DNA of 64,000 nt from the NCBI RefSeq assembly GCF_010470675.1, contig NZ_VOIQ01000007.1, positions 165,117 through 229,116 of the forward strand. Direction: 5' to 3'. Position 1 is the stretch's first letter. Each line of letters begins with the position of its first letter. The stretch is from Desulfovibrio sp. JC010. GTDB taxonomy: Bacteria > Desulfobacterota > Desulfovibrionia > Desulfovibrionales > Desulfovibrionaceae. Shown here in pieces: positions 43,839 through 56,593 of this stretch. Under the pieces are notes generated by a model. That model was not told where the DNA came from, did no database searches, and saw only the letters and a program-made list of their open reading frames with translations. The translations under genes and the position numbers were made by a program.

Positions 43839-43856
43839 TTGGCACGCAAATTGATA
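43839..43856 (+). promoter_or_regulatory. Sigma-54 (-24/-12) promoter of por
   Basis: TTGGCACGCAAATTGATA has a perfect -24 part (TGGCACG) and, after four bases, TTGAT in place of TTGCT or TTGCA. Only the final C of the -12 GC is changed to A. The transcription start would be near 43868, giving a 5' leader of about 100 bases. Confidence 0.75.
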
Positions 43857-43878
43857 ACTAGGGCTTATGTGAGTGTTC

Positions 43879-43920
43879 AACCTTGCGCCGTGGGTTCCGA
43901 TTGTTTTTGCAAGGTTTTTA
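43879..43920 (+). promoter_or_regulatory. Leader hairpin of por (possible attenuator)
   Basis: AACCTTGC (43879-43886) pairs with GCAAGGTT (43909-43916), followed by TTTTA. In the predicted leader RNA this is a terminator-like stem-loop with a 22-base loop starting about ten bases after the transcription start. Confidence 0.45.
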
Positions 43921-43954
43921 ATTACTCGGTGAGGTTTTACATTAATTCTCTTAA

Positions 43955-47491
<3,537 letters not shown>

Positions 47492-47501
47492 CACCACCCG
47501 C

Positions 47502-47538
47502 GCTGCGGACGGGCCTGCACAGGTGGCCCGTCCGCAGC
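47502..47538 (+). other. Intergenic hairpin after por
   Basis: GCTGCGGACGGGCC (47502-47515) pairs perfectly with 47525-47538; the loop has nine bases. C/T-rich sequence without a T-run follows, so it is not a plain intrinsic terminator. It might protect the por mRNA end or be an RNA processing/partial termination site. Confidence 0.75.
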
Positions 47539-47718
47539 ACCCCCTCTCTCTGCGAATACGTGGAAGGTGTCGCAGCAAGAGGAGGGCAGGGTAGAAAGTC
47601 ATTTCAGCAGACTTTTAAAAAAACGTTGAACCGTTGCCGTTCTTATGTGGTATGATGAATGCGTTTTCATCAGAGAGCGGCAAGAACAAAAGCATTTCTT
47701 TTTGCTTAAGGAGGAAAC

Positions 47719-49431
47719 ATGTCTGTAGGAATTTTGGCCCTCGTAGCGATCATCCCGATCGTACTGGCAATGGTACTGATGGTCGGCCTGCGTTGGCCCG
47801 CTACTAAAGCTATGCCCGTTGCATGGCTCTCTGCTGTTGCAGGCGCAATCGCCGTCTGGAACCTGCCCGCATCTTACGTTGCAGCTCTTACTGTCCACGG
47901 TTTTATCACCGCTATCGGCGTTCTCATTATCGTATTCGGTGCGATTATCATTCTTTACACCCTGCAGTATTCCGGCGGTATGGAAACCATCCAGTACGGA
48001 TTCCAGGGCATCAGCCGTGACCGCCGCGTACAGGTTCTGATCATCGGTTACCTGTTCGCCGCATTCATTGAAGGTGCCGCAGGTTTCGGTACTCCCGCAG
48101 CTCTGGCAGCACCGCTGCTCCTCAGCCTCGGGTTCCCCCCTCTGTGCGCAGTTGTAATGTGTCTGGTATACAACTCCTTCCCCGTAACCTTCGGTGCTGT
48201 CGGTACCCCGGTTATCCTCGGTATGAAATACCTGACCTCTTATGTTGACCAGGCTGTTGCAGCAGCAGTTCCCGGCCTGAACTTCAACTCCATGGAAGCT
48301 TTCGACGCAGTAATCGGTCAGTGGGCGACTGTAATGCACATCCCCATGATCTACATCCTGCCCCTGTTCATGCTCGGCTTCATGACCCGTTTCTTCGGTG
48401 AGAACAAGAGCTGGTCTGAAGGTTTCGGCGCATGGAAATTCTCCCTTTTCGCATCCACCGCTTTCTCCGTACCTTACCTCTTCACCGCATGGTTTGTAGG
48501 ACCTGAGTTCCCCTCCCTGCTTGGTGGTCTCGTAGGTCTCGGTATCGCTGTTCTCGGTGCTAAAAACGGTTTCTGCGTACCCGAAAAAACCTGGGACTTC
48601 GGCGCACCCTCCACTTGGGATGCTGAATGGACCGGTACTGTTTCCGCTGAAAACTCCGGTGAGTTCAAAGCTCACATGAGCCAGCTCAAAGCATGGACCC
48701 CTTACATTCTCATCGGTCTGATCCTTGTAATCACCCGTATCCCCGAGCTCGGCCTCAAAGGCATGCTCGCAGGTGTTGCAATTCCCTTTAAGAACATCCT
48801 CGGTTTCGAATCCGTTAACAACTCCATCAAGGTTCTGTACCTCCCCGGTACCATTCCTTTCGCACTGGTCGCAGTACTGACCATCTTCATCCACGGCATG
48901 CCTGCTGCTAAAGCTGCTACCGCATGGAAAGAAGCTATCGCGAAAATGAAGAACCCCACCATCGCACTGTTCTTCTCCGTTGCGCTGGTATCCATCTTCC
49001 GCGGTTCCGGTATTGCTGATGCAGCCCTGAACCCCAACGGTTACATGTCCATGCCTCTGGCACTGGCCGAAGCTGTATCCGGTCTCGCAGGCCAGACCTG
49101 GCCCATGTTCGCCTCCTTCGTTGGTGGTCTCGGTTCCTTCATCACCGGTTCCAACACCGTATCCGACCTGCTCTTCGCTGAATTCCAGTGGGGCGTAGCT
49201 GCTAAACTCGACCTGCCCCGCCAGATCATCGTAGCCGCACAGGCTGTTGGTGGCGCAATGGGTAACATGATCTGCATCCACAACATCGTTGCAGCATGTG
49301 CAGTTGTCGGTCTCTCCGGTATGGAAGGTCAGATCCTCAAGCGCACCGTATGGCCCTTCCTCGTATACGGCGCGGTTGTAGGTATCGTAGCCTGCGTACT
49401 TTCCTTCGTAATGTACCCCACTCTGTTCTAA
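47719..49431 (+). CDS. lctP: Lactate permease (LctP/LldP family)
   Basis: A 570-residue inner-membrane transporter of the LctP family, importing lactate with protons. About 12-14 membrane segments are visible, beginning [24 protein letters not shown]. The family blocks [33 protein letters not shown], and near the end [21 protein letters not shown] and [18 protein letters not shown], are present. It ends at YPTLF. AAGGAGG precedes the ATG. It lies 227 bases after por, in the gap with one hairpin and no clear promoter, so it is likely part of the por transcript. It carries the same strong codon bias. Confidence 0.96.
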   Translation: MSVGILALVAIIPIVLAMVLMVGLRWPATKAMPVAWLSAVAGAIAVWNLPASYVAALTVHGFITAIGVLIIVFGAIIILYTLQYSGGMETIQYGFQGISRDRRVQVLIIGYLFAAFIEGAAGFGTPAALAAPLLLSLGFPPLCAVVMCLVYNSFPVTFGAVGTPVILGMKYLTSYVDQAVAAAVPGLNFNSMEAFDAVIGQWATVMHIPMIYILPLFMLGFMTRFFGENKSWSEGFGAWKFSLFASTAFSVPYLFTAWFVGPEFPSLLGGLVGLGIAVLGAKNGFCVPEKTWDFGAPSTWDAEWTGTVSAENSGEFKAHMSQLKAWTPYILIGLILVITRIPELGLKGMLAGVAIPFKNILGFESVNNSIKVLYLPGTIPFALVAVLTIFIHGMPAAKAATAWKEAIAKMKNPTIALFFSVALVSIFRGSGIADAALNPNGYMSMPLALAEAVSGLAGQTWPMFASFVGGLGSFITGSNTVSDLLFAEFQWGVAAKLDLPRQIIVAAQAVGGAMGNMICIHNIVAACAVVGLSGMEGQILKRTVWPFLVYGAVVGIVACVLSFVMYPTLF

Positions 49432-49444
49432 TTAAATACGTCCT

Positions 49445-49478
49445 CCCGCGACCGGAGACGGCTCCGGTCGCGGGTTTT
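49445..49478 (+). other. Intergenic hairpin after the lactate permease
   Basis: A 13-base perfect stem, CCCGCGACCGGAG (49445-49457) with 49462-49474, ACGG loop, followed by only four T. It could be a weak terminator that lets part of the transcripts continue into the dehydrogenase genes. Confidence 0.75.
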
Positions 49479-49534
49479 AATTAGTCGGATTAATATATAC
49501 CAAGATTGTTTTTTAGATTCAGGAGCAAAAAAAC

Positions 49535-50920
49535 ATGTCCAACGCTAAATTAGCCAAAGACTTTGAAAAGATTGTAGGTGCTGGAAATGTCATGCACGAA
49601 GAAGCTGACCTCCACGCTTACTCTTACGATTCCGCAGTACTCGATCCCCAGGTACCTGCACTGGTAATCAAACCCACCACCACCGAACAGCTCGGTCCCG
49701 TAACCGCGCTTTGTAATGAACACGGTCTTCCCATGACTGTTCGCGGCGCAGGCACCAACCTCTCCGGCGGAACCATTCCCCATCCCGGCGGCGTTGTTGT
49801 TCTGACCAACGGTCTCAACAAAATCCTCGAAATCAACGAAGAAGACCTCTACGCAGTAGTAGAACCCGGTGTTGTAACTGCACAGTTTGCAGCACAGGTT
49901 GCTTCCAAAGGACTTTTCTATCCCCCGGATCCGGGCTCTCAGGCAGTATCCACCATCGGTGGTAACGTTGCCGAGAACGCAGGCGGACTCCGCGGACTCA
50001 AATACGGTGTTACCAAAGATTACGTCATGGGTATGGATTTTTATGACGCACACGGTGACCTGATCAAATCCGGATCCCGCACTGTTAAGTGTGTTACCGG
50101 TTACAACCTCGCAGGGCTCATGGTTGCTTCCGAAGGAACCCTTGGTGTGTTCTCCAACATCATCCTCAAGCTCGTTCCGCCGCCGAAGGCTTCCAAGGCT
50201 ATGATGGCAATTTTCCCCAACGTTCAGACTGCTTCTGAAACCGTTGCTGCCATCATCGCGAACCACATCGTACCCTGTACTCTGGAATTCCTCGATAACT
50301 CTGTTATCCGTTACGTAGAAGACTTCACCAAAGCCGGTCTGCCCACCGATGCGGGCGCTATCCTGCTTATCGAAGTTGACGGTCATCAGGCTGAAGTTAT
50401 CGAAGATGCTCAGAAAGTTGTTGATATCTGCACCAAGTGCGGCGCTAAAGAAGTTAAAATGGCTGAAACCGCTGAAGAGCGTGAAGCTCTCTGGTTTGCT
50501 CGTCGCAACGCGCTGCCTTCCCTTGCCCGTGCAAAACCGACTACCGTTCTCGAAGATGCTACCGTACCGCGCTCCCAGATTCCTGCAATGATGGAAGGTC
50601 TGGATAAGATTGCCAAGAAGTACAAGCTCGACATCGGTACCTTCGGTCACGCCGGTGACGGTAACCTGCACCCGACCATCCTCTGCGATAACCGCGATAA
50701 GGAAGAATTCCACCGTGTAGAAGAAGCTGTCGACGAAATCTTTGACGTAGCTCTCTCCCTGAAAGGAACCCTTTCCGGCGAACACGGCATCGGTATGGCA
50801 AAGTCCAAGTGGATGGAAAAAGAAACTTCCAAGGCTACCCTTGAGTACTCCTTGAAAATGAAGCGTGCCATTGATCCGAAGGGCATCCTGAACCCCACCA
50901 AGATCATCGGAGACGTATAG
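49535..50920 (+). CDS. FAD-linked D-lactate dehydrogenase (GlcD type)
   Basis: A 461-residue flavoprotein of the GlcD/D-lactate dehydrogenase family, which oxidises D-lactate (or glycolate) to the keto acid on the cytoplasmic side. FAD binding (PF01565) is seen in PMTVRGAGTNLSGGTIPHPGGVVV and YPPDPGSQAVSTIGGNVAENAGGLRGLKYG. The C-terminal domain has GTFGHAGDGNLHPTI and LSGEHGIGMAKSKWM with the conserved histidines. AGGAG precedes the ATG. Its stop is one base before the next start, so it forms a complex with the Fe-S protein encoded there. In Desulfovibrio this pair is regarded as the main D-lactate dehydrogenase. Confidence 0.93.
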   Translation: MSNAKLAKDFEKIVGAGNVMHEEADLHAYSYDSAVLDPQVPALVIKPTTTEQLGPVTALCNEHGLPMTVRGAGTNLSGGTIPHPGGVVVLTNGLNKILEINEEDLYAVVEPGVVTAQFAAQVASKGLFYPPDPGSQAVSTIGGNVAENAGGLRGLKYGVTKDYVMGMDFYDAHGDLIKSGSRTVKCVTGYNLAGLMVASEGTLGVFSNIILKLVPPPKASKAMMAIFPNVQTASETVAAIIANHIVPCTLEFLDNSVIRYVEDFTKAGLPTDAGAILLIEVDGHQAEVIEDAQKVVDICTKCGAKEVKMAETAEEREALWFARRNALPSLARAKPTTVLEDATVPRSQIPAMMEGLDKIAKKYKLDIGTFGHAGDGNLHPTILCDNRDKEEFHRVEEAVDEIFDVALSLKGTLSGEHGIGMAKSKWMEKETSKATLEYSLKMKRAIDPKGILNPTKIIGDV

Positions 50921-50921
50921 C

Positions 50922-52214
50922 ATGGAAGATCTCAAGCAATTAGCACAAAACCTCATGGAGCTGGACGACCAGATGGTCGCCTGCATGAAGTGCGGTATGT
51001 GTCAGGCAGTATGTCCTGTCTTCGCCGAGACCATGCAGGAAGCCGACGTAACCCGCGGCAAGATCGCTCTGCTCGAAAAGCTGGCTCATGAGATGGTTAA
51101 GGACGCCGATCAGGTTAACGACAAGCTGAACAGATGTCTGCTTTGCGGTTCCTGTGCAGCAAACTGTCCTTCCGGCGTAAAGATCATGGATATCTTCATG
51201 AAAGCCCGCGTGATTGTTACCCAGTTCAAGGGTCTTTCCGCGACCAAGAAGATGATCTTCAAGGGACTGCTTACCCGTCCCAAACTGTTCAACACTCTGA
51301 CCGAGATGAGTGCGAAGTTTCAGGGTCCGTTTGCAAAGATCGCCGACCAGGCCTCCGGTGCTGCAAGCTGTGCCATGCTGAACCCGCTCCTCGGCGAACG
51401 TCACTTCATGCCTCTGGCTAAAAAGCCTTTTCGCAAGGATTATCCGCAGCTGGATACCCCCCGCGGCAAGTCCGGCCTGAAAGTAGCGTTCTACCCCGGC
51501 TGTGTTGTGGACAAAATGTTCCCCAACGTCGGCCATGCGGCAATCAAGATTCTTGAGCACCACGGTGTGGGAATCTTCCTGCCCAAGGGACAGGCCTGCT
51601 GCGGTATCCCCACACTGGCTTCCGGTGACCAGGATACCATGGTTTCTCTTATGAAGCAGAATATCAAGGCTTTCGAAAACGGAACCTTTGATTATCTGGT
51701 GACTCCCTGTGCTACCTGCACAGCCACACTTCATGAGACCTGGCCTAAAATGATTGATAATGAAGATCCTGTTTTTGTTGAAAAAGTTAAGGATCTTGCA
51801 GCCAAGACTATGGATATTAACGCATTCCTCGTTGACATCGTGGGCGTTAAGGCTCCTGCAGAACCCAAGAAGGGCGGAAAGGTCGTTACCTACCACGACC
51901 CCTGTCACCTCTCTAAATCCCTTGGTGTTGCTGCACAGCCCCGTACCTTGCTGAAACTGAGCGATAACGTGGAATTCAAGGAAATGAACGAAGCCAACCG
52001 TTGCTGCGGCTGCGGTGGTTCTTTCAACCTTTACCATTACGACCTCTCCAAGAGCATCGGTGAGCGTAAAGCGGGCAATGTCCGCGACGCAGGTGCCGAT
52101 ATCGCGGCTACCGGTTGTCCCGCCTGCATGATGCAGCTCGGTGACATGCTTTCCCAGACCGGTGGTGGAGTAGAGGTAAAACACGTTCTCGAAATCTACG
52201 CCGATTCCCTCTAG
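50922..52214 (+). CDS. Fe-S subunit of lactate/glycolate dehydrogenase (GlcF type, CCG domains)
   Basis: A 430-residue Fe-S electron-transfer protein. Two [4Fe-4S] motifs are at the N-terminus: C21, C24, C27, C31 (CMKCGMCQAVC) and C72, C75, C78, C82 (CLLCGSCAANC). Two CCG domains follow, one with ACCGIPTLASGD, the other with NRCCGCGGSFNLYHYDLS, which usually bind a non-cubane cluster. The protein would pass electrons from the flavoprotein to the menaquinone pool or to other carriers. It begins one base after the dehydrogenase stop. A long hairpin lies just beyond its stop. Confidence 0.93.
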   Translation: MEDLKQLAQNLMELDDQMVACMKCGMCQAVCPVFAETMQEADVTRGKIALLEKLAHEMVKDADQVNDKLNRCLLCGSCAANCPSGVKIMDIFMKARVIVTQFKGLSATKKMIFKGLLTRPKLFNTLTEMSAKFQGPFAKIADQASGAASCAMLNPLLGERHFMPLAKKPFRKDYPQLDTPRGKSGLKVAFYPGCVVDKMFPNVGHAAIKILEHHGVGIFLPKGQACCGIPTLASGDQDTMVSLMKQNIKAFENGTFDYLVTPCATCTATLHETWPKMIDNEDPVFVEKVKDLAAKTMDINAFLVDIVGVKAPAEPKKGGKVVTYHDPCHLSKSLGVAAQPRTLLKLSDNVEFKEMNEANRCCGCGGSFNLYHYDLSKSIGERKAGNVRDAGADIAATGCPACMMQLGDMLSQTGGGVEVKHVLEIYADSL

Positions 52215-52224
52215 TAGTATACGA

Positions 52225-52258
52225 AAGTAGTCCAGAATGATTTCATTCTGGACTACTT
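52225..52258 (+). other. Intergenic hairpin after the Fe-S subunit
   Basis: A 15-base perfect stem (52225-52239 with 52244-52258), ATTT loop, and no T-run (CACTAAAA follows). A smaller hairpin GGATCA...TGATCC lies at about 52312-52341. These fill the 209-base gap to pta. Confidence 0.78.
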
Positions 52259-52423
52259 CACTAAAAAACGTTCCAATAGGGATTGGCTGGAAGCAATTTT
52301 CCGGGTTTGTAGGATCATTTTAGTCTGATCCGGCCCAAGATGAACTATTGAAATCGCGCGGACTCTTCAAATGCGGCTCTGAAGGTTCCAGCTGTCTGCG
52401 CTTTTACACAGGAGATAATCCCA

Positions 52424-54541
52424 GTGTCTAAAAACCTTTACATCACTGCCACTGAAGAGAAGAGCGGAAAATCTGCCATTGCTCTCGGCGTGATGCAACT
52501 GCTGCTGAGAGATCTACAGCATGTCGCTATCTTCAGGCCCATCATCAATGATAGCCAGTCCGGTGATCGTGATCACGATATCAATCTGATCATGAAGCAC
52601 TTCAATCTGGATATCAGCTATGAAGATACCTATGCCTACACTCTGAAGGAAGCAAGGGAACTCATTAACAGCGGCAAGCATTCCCTGCTGCTGGAAAACA
52701 TTCTCAACAAGTACAGTGAACTTGAAGAGAAGTATGATTTCGTGCTTTGCGAAGGAACCGACTTTCAGGGTAAAGACCAGAACTTCGAGTTCGACATCAA
52801 CGCGGAAATTGCCGCCAACCTCAGCTGTCCCGTACTTCTCGTTGCAAACGGAAGAGGGAAGAGTGCTGACGACATTATCGCATCCACCCAGCTCGTAATC
52901 GATGCACTCGAAGACAAAGGCGTAGACACCGTCGCCGCTATCATCAACAGGCTGACCGCTACCGACGAGGAAAAAACTGAAATCCTGTCCAGCATTAAAT
53001 GCAAGACCAGATGTACTCAGGAACTTCTCGTTTACGGTATTGATGAAAATGAAAGTCTGGGCAACCCCAGCATGAACGACGTTCGCAAATGGCTGGACGG
53101 TTCTGTTCTCTACGGCCACGGAAGACTCGATACCCTCGTAGATGACTACGTTATCGCGGCTATGCGTATCGGCAACTTTCTTGAATACATTGAAGACGGC
53201 AGCCTGATCATCACCCCCGGTGACCGCTCTGATATCATTTTGAGCTCACTGGCTTCCCGTCTCTCCAGTTCTTTTCCGGATATTTCCGGTATTCTGCTGA
53301 CCGGCGGACTGCAGCCCAGCGCGAGTGTTCACCGTCTCATCGAAGGTTGGACCGGTGTTCCCACTCCCATCCTTTCCGTATCCACCAACACCTACCGTAC
53401 CACCCAGCTGCTGAGTGAACTGTACGGCAGAATCGATCCTGAAGATCAGCGCAAGACTGCTTCTGCTCTCGGTACTTTCGAAGCAAGCGTCAACGCCGAC
53501 GAACTGAGACACCGTCTGGTTACCAGCAAGTCCAGCAAGGTTACTCCCAAAATGTTTGAGTACAAGCTGGTCCAGAAAGCCAAAGCCAACAAGCAGACCA
53601 TCGTTCTGCCCGAAGGCACCGGTGAGCGTGTTCTGCGCGCTGCTGATATGCTGACCCGTCGCGGTGTTGCTGATATCGTTCTGCTCGGTAAGGCCGAGGA
53701 GATCGCCGGTAAGATTTCCCAGCTCGGTCTTGAAATGGACGGCGTGCGTATCCTCGATCCCGAATCCGCACCCCAGTTCGACGACTACTGCGAAACCTAC
53801 TTCAAGCTTCGCGAACACAAAGGCATCCGTATGTCCGATGCCCGCGACCGTATGCTCGATCCCACTTACTTCGCATCCATGATGGTGCAGAAGGGTGATG
53901 CCGACGGTATGGTTTCCGGTTCTGTAACCACCACCGCCCAGACCATCCGTCCCGCTTTTGAGTTCATCAAGACCAAGCCTGATGCTTCCATCGTATCCAG
54001 TGTCTTCCTGATGTGCCTGAAAGATAAAGTTCTTGTCTTCGGTGACTGCGCAGTAAACCCGAACCCCAACGCGGAACAGCTGGCCGAGATCGCATTGAAC
54101 TCCGCCCAGACCGCGAAGATTTTCGGTGTTGAACCCCGTGTGGCCATGATGTCTTACTCCACCGGCCAGTCCGGTAAGGGTGCTGACGTTGAGAAAGTCA
54201 AGGAAGCGGTCAAGATTGCCAAGGAACGCAATCCTGAACTGAAACTCGAAGGTCCCATCCAGTATGATGCGGCTATCGATCCTTCCGTAGCTAAAACCAA
54301 GCTGCCCGACAGTGAGGTAGCCGGTAAAGCCACCGTATTTATCTTCCCCGACCTGAACACCGGTAACAACACTTACAAGGCTGTACAGCGTTCCGCTGAG
54401 CAGTCCGTGGCAATCGGCCCCGTACTTCAGGGTCTGAACAAGCCTGTAAACGACCTCTCCAGAGGTTGTACCGTACCGGATATTGTTAACACCGTCGCAA
54501 TCACTGCAATTCAGGCAGCAGCCGAAAAAGGACAGATCTAA
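52424..54541 (+). CDS. pta: Phosphate acetyltransferase (long form)
   Basis: Pta converts acetyl-CoA and phosphate to acetyl phosphate. The 705-residue long form has an N-terminal BioD-like P-loop domain (TATEEKSGKSAIALGVMQ), a DRTGG domain (about 215-330) and the catalytic PTA domain from about 385 (KANKQTIVLPEGTGERVLRAADML; GDADGMVSGSVTTTAQTIRP; VEPRVAMMSYSTGQSGKG). The P-loop domain is typical of regulated enteric-type Pta. It starts with GTG at 52424, with GGAG about ten bases upstream. The TAA is directly followed by the ackA ATG. Confidence 0.96.
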   Translation: MSKNLYITATEEKSGKSAIALGVMQLLLRDLQHVAIFRPIINDSQSGDRDHDINLIMKHFNLDISYEDTYAYTLKEARELINSGKHSLLLENILNKYSELEEKYDFVLCEGTDFQGKDQNFEFDINAEIAANLSCPVLLVANGRGKSADDIIASTQLVIDALEDKGVDTVAAIINRLTATDEEKTEILSSIKCKTRCTQELLVYGIDENESLGNPSMNDVRKWLDGSVLYGHGRLDTLVDDYVIAAMRIGNFLEYIEDGSLIITPGDRSDIILSSLASRLSSSFPDISGILLTGGLQPSASVHRLIEGWTGVPTPILSVSTNTYRTTQLLSELYGRIDPEDQRKTASALGTFEASVNADELRHRLVTSKSSKVTPKMFEYKLVQKAKANKQTIVLPEGTGERVLRAADMLTRRGVADIVLLGKAEEIAGKISQLGLEMDGVRILDPESAPQFDDYCETYFKLREHKGIRMSDARDRMLDPTYFASMMVQKGDADGMVSGSVTTTAQTIRPAFEFIKTKPDASIVSSVFLMCLKDKVLVFGDCAVNPNPNAEQLAEIALNSAQTAKIFGVEPRVAMMSYSTGQSGKGADVEKVKEAVKIAKERNPELKLEGPIQYDAAIDPSVAKTKLPDSEVAGKATVFIFPDLNTGNNTYKAVQRSAEQSVAIGPVLQGLNKPVNDLSRGCTVPDIVNTVAITAIQAAAEKGQI

Positions 54542-55732
54542 ATGAAAATCTTAGTAATTAACGCTGGTAGCTCTTCTCTTAAATACCAGCTTCTCGATAT
54601 GACCAGCAAAGATGACCTCGCTTCCGGTATTGTGGAACGTATCGGCGAGGACATGGGCACCATGACCTACAAGACCGACGGAAAGGAAGTTTTTGAAAAA
54701 CCTTTCCCCACCCACAAAGAAGCAATGGTCGAGGTTATCAACATCCTCACCGACGCTGACAAGGGTGTTGTAAAAGACAAGGCTGAAATCGCAGCCATCG
54801 GTCACCGTGTAGTTCACGGCGGTGAAACTTTCACCGAGCCTGCTGAAGTTGACGCAAAAGTCATCGAAGGCATCAAGGCCAACATTCCTCTGGCACCCCT
54901 GCACAACCCCGGTAACCTTACCGGAATCGAAACCGCCATGGAACTTTTCCCCGGCGTTCGTCAGGTTGCAGTTTTTGATACCGCTTTCCACCAGACCATG
55001 GAACCCAAGGTTTTCACCTACGGTATTCCTTACGAAATGTATGAAAAGTTCGGTATCCGCCGTTACGGTTTCCACGGCACTTCCCACAAGTTTGTTGCCC
55101 GCGAAACCGCAAAACTGCTCGGCAAGCCTCTTGAAGAGTGCAACATCGTTACCGTTCACCTCGGTAACGGCGGTTCCCTCGCAGCAGTTAAGAACGGCAA
55201 GTGCTACGACACCTCCATGGGTATGACCCCTCTGGCCGGTATCATCATGGGTACCCGCTGCGGTGATATCGACCCCGCAATCGTAGGCGTTCTGGCTGAG
55301 AAGCTGGGCACCGACGTAGCAGGTGTTGAAAAAGTCCTGACCAACGATTCCGGCCTTAAAGGAATCTGCGGATCCAACGACCTGCGCGACATCCATGCCC
55401 GCATCGAAGAAGGCGACAAGCAGGCTGAACTCGCTCTGGACATGGCCTGCCACAAAGTGCGCCAGTTCATCGGTTCCTACTGCTTTGAGCTGGGCAAGGT
55501 TGACTGCATCGTCTTCACCGCAGGTATCGGTGAAAACGATCCCGAATACCGCGCACGCACTCTTTCCGGTCTTGAGTCTTTCGGAATCTCCGTAAACAAC
55601 GACAAGAACTGGAACTGGGATCGCACTCCCTCCTTTATCAGTGATGACGACAGTGCTGTGAAAGTAGCTATCATCGCCACTAACGAAGAACTCGAAATCG
55701 CAAACGATACTGTAGCAGTTCTCGGACTGTAG
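54542..55732 (+). CDS. ackA: Acetate kinase
   Basis: AckA makes ATP and acetate from acetyl phosphate. The 396-residue protein has the acetokinase signatures LVINAGSSSLKYQ at the start, HRVVHGGE, the AVFDTAFHQTM segment, RYGFHGTSHKFV, HLGNGGSLAAV and DCIVFTAGIGEN. It starts on the base after the pta stop, so the two are fully coupled. With por and the lactate dehydrogenases this completes lactate to acetate with one substrate-level ATP per lactate. A 13-base perfect hairpin follows the stop. Confidence 0.98.
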   Translation: MKILVINAGSSSLKYQLLDMTSKDDLASGIVERIGEDMGTMTYKTDGKEVFEKPFPTHKEAMVEVINILTDADKGVVKDKAEIAAIGHRVVHGGETFTEPAEVDAKVIEGIKANIPLAPLHNPGNLTGIETAMELFPGVRQVAVFDTAFHQTMEPKVFTYGIPYEMYEKFGIRRYGFHGTSHKFVARETAKLLGKPLEECNIVTVHLGNGGSLAAVKNGKCYDTSMGMTPLAGIIMGTRCGDIDPAIVGVLAEKLGTDVAGVEKVLTNDSGLKGICGSNDLRDIHARIEEGDKQAELALDMACHKVRQFIGSYCFELGKVDCIVFTAGIGENDPEYRARTLSGLESFGISVNNDKNWNWDRTPSFISDDDSAVKVAIIATNEELEIANDTVAVLGL

Positions 55733-55750
55733 AAAGTATATATTGAAAAA

Positions 55751-55783
55751 ACCGGGGTGAAGTGTGGAAGACTTCACCCCGGT
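55751..55783 (+). other. Intergenic hairpin after ackA, loop GTGGAAG
   Basis: ACCGGGGTGAAGT (55751-55763) pairs perfectly with 55771-55783; the seven-base loop is GTGGAAG. A-rich sequence follows, no T-run. Confidence 0.78.
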
Positions 55784-55859
55784 AAAAGAAATGGACAGGC
55801 AACTTTTTATTGCGATTATTGCAACTTAAGAAGCACTGCCTGAAGGAAACGGTCCGTAG

Positions 55860-55903
55860 CAGCCTGTGGAAGAGGCTGTGCCCCCATCTTGTGGAAGGGA
55901 TGG
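55860..55903 (+). promoter_or_regulatory. Two hairpins with GTGGAAG loops before the LutC gene
   Basis: CAGCCT (55860-55865) and AGGCTG (55873-55878) enclose exactly GTGGAAG. CCATC (55884-55888) and GATGG (55899-55903) enclose TTGTGGAAGG. Together with the hairpin at 55751 these are three stem-loops with the same loop motif, whose GGA is the core of CsrA/RsmA RNA sites. The last one ends 64 bases before the start codon. Confidence 0.5.
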
Positions 55904-55967
55904 TGGCAAAACGGAAATATTAACGGAAGATGTTTTAATAACATCGTCCATCGTATTTGGGGGAAAA

Positions 55968-56591
55968 ATGACAGCTAAATCTGAAAGTGTAAAGCTTTTT
56001 ACCGATAAAGCTGAGCTTGTGTCCGCTGTAGTGACAGAGATTTCTTCTCTGGATGAAGCTTATGCGTACACAATGGATCTCTGCGGAAAAAAAGACGCCT
56101 GTAAAATGCTCATTTCCGGTTGTGAACAAAACCTTTCCAGCGATGCTGAGAAACTCTGTGCAACCAAGACCGGTAAAACCATCGTTGCTCCCGCCCTTGC
56201 AAAGAAGGAAGCAACCGCACTGGAAAAACAGTGTGAAGAAAACGGTTTTACCATGATCAAAGATAGCGTCCGCAACCATCTCGGCGGCATTGATATCGCT
56301 TTTACCTATGCCGACCACGGCATTGCCGAGACCGGTACTATCGTTCTCAACTGTCCCGGAGAAGAATTAAGACTGGCCACCATGATCAGTGAATTCCACG
56401 TGGCAGTTCTGCCCAAGTCCAAGCTCGTGGATAACTCCTATGATCTCGAATCATGGATGGAAGGCAACATGATGGAAGGCAACTACACTGCATTCATCAC
56501 CGGTGCCAGCCGTACTGCCGACATCGAGCGCGTTCTCGCCATCGGCGTACACGGTCCCCTTGAACTTCATATTCTTCTTCTGGAGGACTAA
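55968..56591 (+). CDS. LutC-like LUD domain protein
   Basis: A 207-residue protein of the LUD family (PF02589), homologous to LutC/LldG of the three-part L-lactate dehydrogenase. The fold is visible as DSVRNHLGGIDIAFTYADHGIAETGTIVLN and ATMISEFHVAVLPKSKLV, ending with GVHGPLELHILLLED. It works with the LutB-LutA fusion encoded next. I use the ATG at 55968, preceded by GGGGGA; the frame is open from a GTG at 55866, but that start has no site and would cross the RNA hairpins. The next gene starts two bases after its stop. Confidence 0.88.
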   Translation: MTAKSESVKLFTDKAELVSAVVTEISSLDEAYAYTMDLCGKKDACKMLISGCEQNLSSDAEKLCATKTGKTIVAPALAKKEATALEKQCEENGFTMIKDSVRNHLGGIDIAFTYADHGIAETGTIVLNCPGEELRLATMISEFHVAVLPKSKLVDNSYDLESWMEGNMMEGNYTAFITGASRTADIERVLAIGVHGPLELHILLLED

Positions 56592-56593
56592 TC

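Noticed and set aside
47599..49281. 560-codon - strand frame opposite the lactate permease
   Set aside because: Cysteine- and glycine-rich translation typical of an antisense shadow; the + strand gene has all family motifs.
55866..55967. Extension of the LutC gene to a GTG at 55866
   Set aside because: It would read through two hairpins, has no ribosome-binding site, and the family start fits the ATG at 55968.
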